DNA from: Acidobacteriota bacterium
GTDB taxonomy: Bacteria > Actinomycetota > Actinomycetes > Actinomycetales > Micrococcaceae
Direction: 5' to 3'
Length of the DNA stretch: 10,069 nucleotides
Assembly (NCBI GenBank): GCA_019352125.1
Contig: JABBNV010000009.1
Coordinates: 1-10,069 of the forward strand
A program made the position numbers and the translations under genes. The notes under the pieces are model-generated. The model was not told where the DNA came from. It did no database searches and saw nothing but the letters and a program-made list of their open reading frames with translations. This document shows positions 5,781 through 10,069 of the stretch, one piece after another (the first letter of the stretch is position 1; the number at the start of each line of letters is the position of its first letter).

Positions 5781-7289
5781 ATGAACCACGAAACTCGGCC
5801 GTGGCCAGCGCTCTGGGCGCTGGTTATTGGCTTCTTTATGATTTTGATCGACACCACCATTGTCTCCGTGGCCAATCCACGCATCATGGAGGGCCTGAAT
5901 ACTGACATCAACTCCGTCATTTGGGTCACGAGCGCCTACCTGTTGGCCTATGCAGTTCCCTTGCTGATCACGGGCCGAATGGGGGATCGTTTTGGCCCCA
6001 AGAATCTCTACCTCACTGGTCTGGTGGTGTTTACCCTTTCCTCCCTGTGGTGTGGCCTCTCGGGTGATATCACCATGTTGATCTGGGCCCGGGTGTTCCA
6101 AGGGCTCGGTGCCGCTCTGATGACTCCTCAGACCATGGCTGTCATTACGCGCATCTTCCCGCCGGAACGCCGTGGCCAGGCTATGGGTCTCTGGGGCGCT
6201 ACTGCTGGCGTGGCCACGCTCGTGGGACCCATCCTGGGCGGCGTACTGGTGGATGGCCTGGGCTGGGAATGGATCTTCTTCATCAACGTCCCCATCGGCG
6301 TCGTCGCCTTTGTTTTGGCTTTCAGGCTTGTGCCGAAGCTGCCTACCCATAAGCATAAATTTGACGTGCTCGGTGTGGTGCTGAGCGCCGTGGGAATGTT
6401 CCTGTTGGTCTTCGGAATCCAGGAAGGCAACACCTACAACTGGGGGACTATCACCGGCCCCATCACCGTCTGGTCATTGATTGTTGGTGGCATTGCAGTC
6501 CTCGTGGTTTTTGTGATCTGGCAAGCAATCAACAAGGGTGAGCCACTGATCCCGCTGGGTGTTTTCAAGGATCGCAACTTCTCCCTGGCCAACATCGCGA
6601 TCTCCGCCATGGGCTTCGCCATTACTGCCATGTCCCTTCCACTGATCTTTTACTACCAGGTGGTGCGCGGCATGACGCCCACTCAATCGGCGCTGATGTT
6701 GGTCCCCATGGCCGTGATCTCCGGCGGGCTGGCCCCTGTGGTGGGAAAATTGATTGACAGGTACAACCCGAAGTACCTCACCACCGCTGGGTTCGTGCTG
6801 TTGTCCATCGCGTTGTTCTGGACCTCCTACCTGCTCAATAGTCCGGACACTGCAGTGTGGCTGTTCCTGCTTCCCAGCGCGGTGCTGGGTCTGGCCAACG
6901 CTGGGATTTGGGCACCTGTATCCACCACGGCAACTCGTAACCTGCCGCCGCGGCAGGCCGGTGCAGGTGCTGGCATCTACAACACCACCCGCCAGGTAGG
7001 TGCTGTGCTGGGTAGTGCAGCCATTGCTGCACTTATTCAGGGGCGTTTGACAGCGGATATGCCGCACCAGGCCGGCGCCGCCAGCAGTAGCCCTTTGGAG
7101 TTCTCCGGGACGCTGCCGCCAGCGCTGCACAGCGCCTTTTCTGTAGCAATGAGTGAGTCAATTGTGTTACCTGCCGCCGTCATTATTCTGGGTGCAGCGG
7201 TGGCAATATTCTTCGCCAAGCCGGCGGCAACCAATGGCTGGACCACGGTGGCAAAACCAACCGATCTGCCCACGCCCAAGGCCATGTAG
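5781..7289 (+). CDS. DHA2-family MFS drug efflux transporter
   Basis: This is a proton-driven multidrug exporter of the 14-span DHA2 (EmrB/QacA) type in the inner membrane. From ATG 5781 it has 502 residues. Motif LIDTTIVSVA (22-31) with Asp24 in span 1 is the DHA2 hallmark. Motif A appears as GRMGDRFGPK (65-74), motif B as ARVFQGLGAALMTPQ (102-116) with Arg103, and motif C as VGPILGGVLVDGLGWEWIFF (148-167), the antiporter signature, followed by INVPIG. Hydrophobic spans continue to about residue 485. A polar loop at about 432-455 precedes the last span, and the tail is polar. The frame opens earlier at GTG 5721, which overlaps padR by seven bases and has GGGAG, but that site lies inside a hairpin. 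ATG 5781 has AAAGGA eight bases upstream and gives a normal N-terminus, so I prefer it. The substrate cannot be told from sequence. Confidence 0.92.
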   Translation: MNHETRPWPALWALVIGFFMILIDTTIVSVANPRIMEGLNTDINSVIWVTSAYLLAYAVPLLITGRMGDRFGPKNLYLTGLVVFTLSSLWCGLSGDITMLIWARVFQGLGAALMTPQTMAVITRIFPPERRGQAMGLWGATAGVATLVGPILGGVLVDGLGWEWIFFINVPIGVVAFVLAFRLVPKLPTHKHKFDVLGVVLSAVGMFLLVFGIQEGNTYNWGTITGPITVWSLIVGGIAVLVVFVIWQAINKGEPLIPLGVFKDRNFSLANIAISAMGFAITAMSLPLIFYYQVVRGMTPTQSALMLVPMAVISGGLAPVVGKLIDRYNPKYLTTAGFVLLSIALFWTSYLLNSPDTAVWLFLLPSAVLGLANAGIWAPVSTTATRNLPPRQAGAGAGIYNTTRQVGAVLGSAAIAALIQGRLTADMPHQAGAASSSPLEFSGTLPPALHSAFSVAMSESIVLPAAVIILGAAVAIFFAKPAATNGWTTVAKPTDLPTPKAM

Positions 7290-7299
7290 GCCACACCTA

Positions 7300-7995
7300 C
7301 TAGCGCAGTTGCACGGAGGTTTGGGTTCCCGCCCAAACCAAGCCCAGGGAGTGGGCCAGCTTGTTGGAGGCAACGTGGTTGACCTCCGCCCGCCATTGCA
7401 CAGTGAGCCCTGAAGCCAAGGCTTCATGAGCAGCAATGGTGGAGACCAGGCGGCCCACTCCTTGTCGGCGCCATGGGGGTGAGACCAGAACGCCCAAATG
7501 TGCCAAGATGCCCTGAACCTCGGTGAAGGCGGCCGTACCAACGGCTGTGCCGTCCTCCATGAGGGTGAAGTGTGATTCCATCCCGGTGAGCCCAACCTCA
7601 TTGACGTCATCCGGTGGGCATTGCGTCTCTACAAAGGCTGCTTCTGCTACTTCTTTGGAGATGGTTATTTCGCTGGAAGGCTGGGCGAGTTCAAGGTCAT
7701 CAGAGTAGTAGAGTGAGGCGCTGCCCAGCCCGTGCCCGCCCGCAGTGCGCGTGAGCGAGAGCAACCGCGCGTGGTCTGCCAGCTCGGCATCCGTCAAAGA
7801 GGCCGCGAGTGTCGCTATGGACGCGGGCGCAACCAACATGCTGTGCCCAAAGACCCGCACAAAGGTGACGCGTCCGCCGTCGTCGGCGATCCTGACGCAG
7901 CGCTGCCGGCTCTTCGCAACCTCGCCATCGGCAAAACCCAGTGCGCGTTCCCACGCCAACAGCACAATATCCGTACTTGATGCATCAAAACTCAT
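7300..7995 (-). CDS. GNAT-family N-acetyltransferase, substrate unknown
   Basis: The C-terminal half of this 231-residue protein is a GNAT acetyl-CoA-dependent transferase domain. HFTLMEDGTAVGTAAFTEV (142-160) supplies two beta strands. GVLVSPPWRRQGVGRLV (168-184) is the pyrophosphate-binding motif A (R/Q-x-x-G-x-G). NKLAHSLGLVWAGTQTSV (211-228) is the usual end of the fold. The N-terminal 100 or so residues, with FVRVFGHSMLVAP (45-57), have no motif I can name. They may be a degenerate second GNAT half or a substrate-binding extension. The start is ATG at 7993-7995, 18 bases downstream of the phosphofructokinase stop, so the two are probably co-transcribed; its ribosome site is weak and may rely on coupling. 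It converges on the MFS gene with only ten bases between the stop codons. The substrate (small molecule, antibiotic or protein) cannot be inferred. Confidence 0.8.
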   Translation of the reverse strand: MSFDASSTDIVLLAWERALGFADGEVAKSRQRCVRIADDGGRVTFVRVFGHSMLVAPASIATLAASLTDAELADHARLLSLTRTAGGHGLGSASLYYSDDLELAQPSSEITISKEVAEAAFVETQCPPDDVNEVGLTGMESHFTLMEDGTAVGTAAFTEVQGILAHLGVLVSPPWRRQGVGRLVSTIAAHEALASGLTVQWRAEVNHVASNKLAHSLGLVWAGTQTSVQLR

Positions 7996-8013
7996 GCAGT
8001 CAACGCTACAGCT

Positions 8014-9039
8014 CTACCCGAAGAGTACTTCCGCCTCGTCGTAGCGGTGCTGCGGCACAGTCTTGAGATTTCCTAGAGCAGCCTCGAACCCTACATGGGC
8101 AATTTCGGTGCCGGACAAGGAGACCATGGTGCCCCAGCGTTCCTCTGCCACGGAGTCAACAGCAGCCATGCCCAACCGTGTTGCCAGGACGCGGTCAAAG
8201 GCGGAGGGGACACCGCCACGCTGAATGTGCCCCAGGATGGTGGCTCGCGTTTCGATGCCGGTGCGGGCCTCAATCTCCGGAGCCAACTGATCTGCGATCC
8301 CGCCGAGCCGCGGGCGGCCAAAGGTGTCCAAGCCACGTTCTGAATGAGGCGTCTCCATGTGCGCGGGCACAAAACCTTCGGCTACTACCACCAGGGGCGC
8401 GCGGCCGCGGTCATGGGCTTCCTTGACCCACTCGGCAATCTGCTCGATGGAGACCTGCTGCTCCGGGATAAGGATGGCGTGGGCGCCGGAGGCCATCCCT
8501 GCGTGTAGCGCGATCCAACCCACGTGCCGCCCCATCACCTCAGCAATCATGCACCGGTGGTGAGACTCACCCGTGGTACGCAACCGATCGATCGCTTCAG
8601 TGGCAATCTGTACAGCTGTATCAAAACCGAACGTGTAATCGGTGGCATCCAGATCATTATCGACGGTCTTCGGAACGCCCACAATTTTCAGACCAACGTC
8701 CGTCAACCGCTTGGCAGCTGCGAGAGTCCCCTCACCACCGATGGCGATGATGGCGTCAATCCCCAGCCTGTCCATATTGGCCTTGATGACTTCGGGACCG
8801 CCATTTCCCTCAAACGGGTTGGTGCGGGACGTGCCCAGAATGGTGCCACCCTGCTTGGAAATGCCGCGGACGCTGTGCCGAGTCAGCTCGGTGACTTCAC
8901 CTTCTACAACGCCACGCCAACCGTCATGAAAACCAACGAATTCTTGATCGTAAATCTTAATCCCCTTGAGGACGGCACCGCGGATCACGGCGTTCAGTCC
9001 CGGGCAATCGCCGCCACTGGTCAGGATTCCGATTTTCAT
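8014..9039 (-). CDS. pfkA: 6-phosphofructokinase
   Basis: It phosphorylates fructose 6-phosphate to fructose 1,6-bisphosphate, the committing step of glycolysis. The 341-residue protein has every core motif, and through about residue 171 the numbering coincides with E. coli PfkA. These are TSGGDCPGLN (7-16), GGEGT (101-105), PKTVDND (123-129) with catalytic Asp127, and MGRHVGWIA (169-177) with Arg171. GHIQRGG is near the end of the catalytic core. Gly104 points to ATP as phosphoryl donor, because PPi-dependent relatives carry Asp there. Lys124 is shared with the PPi enzymes. This Gly104/Lys124 pairing is typical of the actinobacterial clade, as in Streptomyces coelicolor ATP-PFK. ATG 9037-9039 has only a weak ribosome site. 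It follows the aminotransferase by 132 bases and precedes the GNAT gene by 18. Confidence 0.94.
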   Translation of the reverse strand: MKIGILTSGGDCPGLNAVIRGAVLKGIKIYDQEFVGFHDGWRGVVEGEVTELTRHSVRGISKQGGTILGTSRTNPFEGNGGPEVIKANMDRLGIDAIIAIGGEGTLAAAKRLTDVGLKIVGVPKTVDNDLDATDYTFGFDTAVQIATEAIDRLRTTGESHHRCMIAEVMGRHVGWIALHAGMASGAHAILIPEQQVSIEQIAEWVKEAHDRGRAPLVVVAEGFVPAHMETPHSERGLDTFGRPRLGGIADQLAPEIEARTGIETRATILGHIQRGGVPSAFDRVLATRLGMAAVDSVAEERWGTMVSLSGTEIAHVGFEAALGNLKTVPQHRYDEAEVLFG

Positions 9040-9102
9040 GCAAGGCTCAATTCTTTTGCTGGAGCGGACAGGTGTGCGAGCACTCCATTGAGCTCATTGC
9101 CG

Positions 9103-9108
9103 ATTCTA
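9103..9108 (-). promoter_or_regulatory. Candidate -10 element for pfkA
   Basis: Read on the minus strand these bases are TAGAAT, five of six consensus matches, 63 bases upstream of the pfkA start. I find no convincing -35 at 16-18 bases, so confidence is low. It lies in the 132-base gap after the aminotransferase, which otherwise holds no gene or clear terminator. Confidence 0.3.
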
Positions 9109-9171
9109 CGATGTTTTGGCACCTGACTGTGACCGGGGCAACACCGGCGCCTGGGATGGTTGCTTCGCCAG

Positions 9172-10069
9172 CTACTTGGTGGCGCCCAAAAACGACTGAA
9201 GCCGGCTCACACCAATGGCCAGATCATCATCGCCCAAGGCGTAAGAAAGGCGCAGGTATACGCTGGGCCCAAACGCTTCGCCCGGAACCACAGCAACTTC
9301 TACCTTGTCCAGAATGAGCGCAGCCAATTCCACAGATGTGGCGGGCCGGACGCCGTCGAACTCACGCCCCAACAACCCGCGGACATCCGCGTAGGCATAG
9401 AACGCGCCGTGCGGAGTTGGGCAGCTCACCCCATCAATCGCGTTCAACCCTGCGACGATGGCCTTCCGGCGCCTGTCGAAGGCAACCTTCATCTCATCCA
9501 CGGCGGTCAACGGGCCGGATACTGCAGCCAGAGCCGCAAGCTGGGAAATGTTGGAGACGTTGGAGGTGGCGTGCGATTGCAGGTTGGTAGCGCCCTTGAC
9601 CACGTCTGCCGGGCCAATCATCCAGCCCACGCGCCACCCAGTCATGGCATAGGTTTTGGCCACACCATTGAGGATCACTACCTTGTCCCCCAATTCGGGG
9701 GCCGCTGTGGCAATAGAGGTGAAGGGGACGCCGTCGTAGGTGAGGTGCTCGTAGATTTCGTCAGTGACTACCCATAGGCCCTTGGCAGCGGCCCACCGCC
9801 CGATCTCTGCGGTCAGCTCCGGTGAGTACACGGCACCGGTGGGGTTGGATGGGGAGACGAAGAGCAGGATCTTGGTCTGCGGAGTCAGCGCCGCCTCGAG
9901 CTGGTCCACAGTCACCAGGTAACCCTGCTCAGGGCCCGCAAATACCTCCACGGGAACCCCTCCGGCCAACCGGATGGACTCCGGGTACGTGGTCCAAAAC
10001 GGAGTGGGCACCAATACCTCGTCGCCTGGATCAAGAAGCGTCGCAAAGGCCTCGTAAACGGCCTGCTTT
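9172..10069 (-). CDS. Class I PLP-dependent aminotransferase, aspartate type (5' end outside window)
   Basis: This probably transfers the amino group between aspartate and 2-oxoglutarate, as in the Ib subgroup of aspartate aminotransferases. The visible part is the last 298 residues; the reading frame is open through the right edge. In order it shows KQAVYEAFATLLDPGDEVLV at the edge, then PFWTTYPE, SPSNPTG with the cofactor-contacting Asn, and TDEIYEHLTY with Asp and Tyr. The PLP lysine is in NGVAKTYAMTGWRVGW (Lys codon at 9655-9657), and YLRLSYA carries the substrate carboxylate-binding Arg. The NG-x-AK-x-AMTGWR arrangement closely resembles Thermus-type AspAT (aspC/aspB). The next gene, pfkA, is 132 bases downstream on the same strand with no clear terminator between. 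A related keto-acid specificity, such as prephenate or aromatic substrates, cannot be excluded. Confidence 0.92.
   Translation of the reverse strand, partial: KQAVYEAFATLLDPGDEVLVPTPFWTTYPESIRLAGGVPVEVFAGPEQGYLVTVDQLEAALTPQTKILLFVSPSNPTGAVYSPELTAEIGRWAAAKGLWVVTDEIYEHLTYDGVPFTSIATAAPELGDKVVILNGVAKTYAMTGWRVGWMIGPADVVKGATNLQSHATSNVSNISQLAALAAVSGPLTAVDEMKVAFDRRRKAIVAGLNAIDGVSCPTPHGAFYAYADVRGLLGREFDGVRPATSVELAALILDKVEVAVVPGEAFGPSVYLRLSYALGDDDLAIGVSRLQSFLGATK

Noticed and set aside
5694..6356. 220-codon minus-strand open frame rich in Gln, Asp, Gly and His
   Set aside because: It lies antisense to the DHA2 transporter; low-complexity polar antisense frames are expected opposite membrane-protein genes.
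6474..7130. 218-codon minus-strand open frame
   Set aside because: It is antisense to conserved transporter spans and has no supporting motif or start signal.
7286..7300. GTAGG-CCACA-CCTAC hairpin between the convergent MFS and GNAT genes
   Set aside because: It has only five base pairs and no T-run on either strand, so it is too weak to call a bidirectional terminator.
8524..9126. 200-codon plus-strand open frame
   Set aside because: It is antisense to the phosphofructokinase active-site region, whose minus-strand motifs are unmistakable.
9130..9165. Repeated ACCGG and GGCGCC near the end of the aminotransferase as a possible terminator
   Set aside because: The repeats are direct or short self-palindromes rather than a stable stem, with no T-run.
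9160..9777. 205-codon plus-strand open frame
   Set aside because: It is antisense to the aminotransferase, whose PLP-binding and substrate-binding motifs are clear.

Overview
The window looks like a stretch of actinobacterial chromosome, most likely Micrococcaceae (Arthrobacter-like). The evidence is a mycothiol synthase gene, a GlnR-type orphan response regulator, an actinobacterial phosphofructokinase, frequent GTG starts and G+C-rich coding sequence. Genus is inference. I see no tRNA, rRNA, CRISPR array, insertion sequence or phage gene. Coding is dense and no gene-free gap exceeds about 180 bases.

Left block, minus strand (1-2205): glnR (nitrogen regulator), then mshD (last step of mycothiol synthesis), then the start of ppk (polyphosphate kinase), which runs off the left edge. 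glnR next to mshD is also the arrangement in Mycobacterium tuberculosis (Rv0818-Rv0819). The glnR-mshD gap of 143 bases holds inverted repeats that could form mutually exclusive hairpins.

Middle block, plus strand (2382-5052): this diverges from glnR across an intergenic region with a perfect 11-bp inverted repeat. It holds a multi-spanning membrane protein of unknown function, a 37-residue single-span membrane protein, a nitrobindin/FABP-like beta-barrel protein and a YgfZ/CAF17-type folate-binding Fe-S protein. Nitrobindin and YgfZ homologues also lie near glnR-mshD in M. tuberculosis, so the neighbourhood looks ancestral. With mshD it gives a redox, nitrosative-stress and Fe-S flavour.

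Plus-strand pair (5164-7289): a PadR-family repressor followed by a DHA2-type 14-span MFS efflux pump, a classic self-contained drug-resistance cassette. The upstream region has clustered GGAAT/ATTCC elements, and a hairpin spans the junction between the two genes.

Right block, minus strand (7300-10069): a class I aspartate-type aminotransferase (5' end beyond the right edge), a 6-phosphofructokinase and a GNAT acetyltransferase. The last two are 18 bases apart and probably co-transcribed.

No clearly new system is evident. The items most worth checking are the regulatory inverted repeats, the tiny membrane protein and the phosphofructokinase specificity residues.
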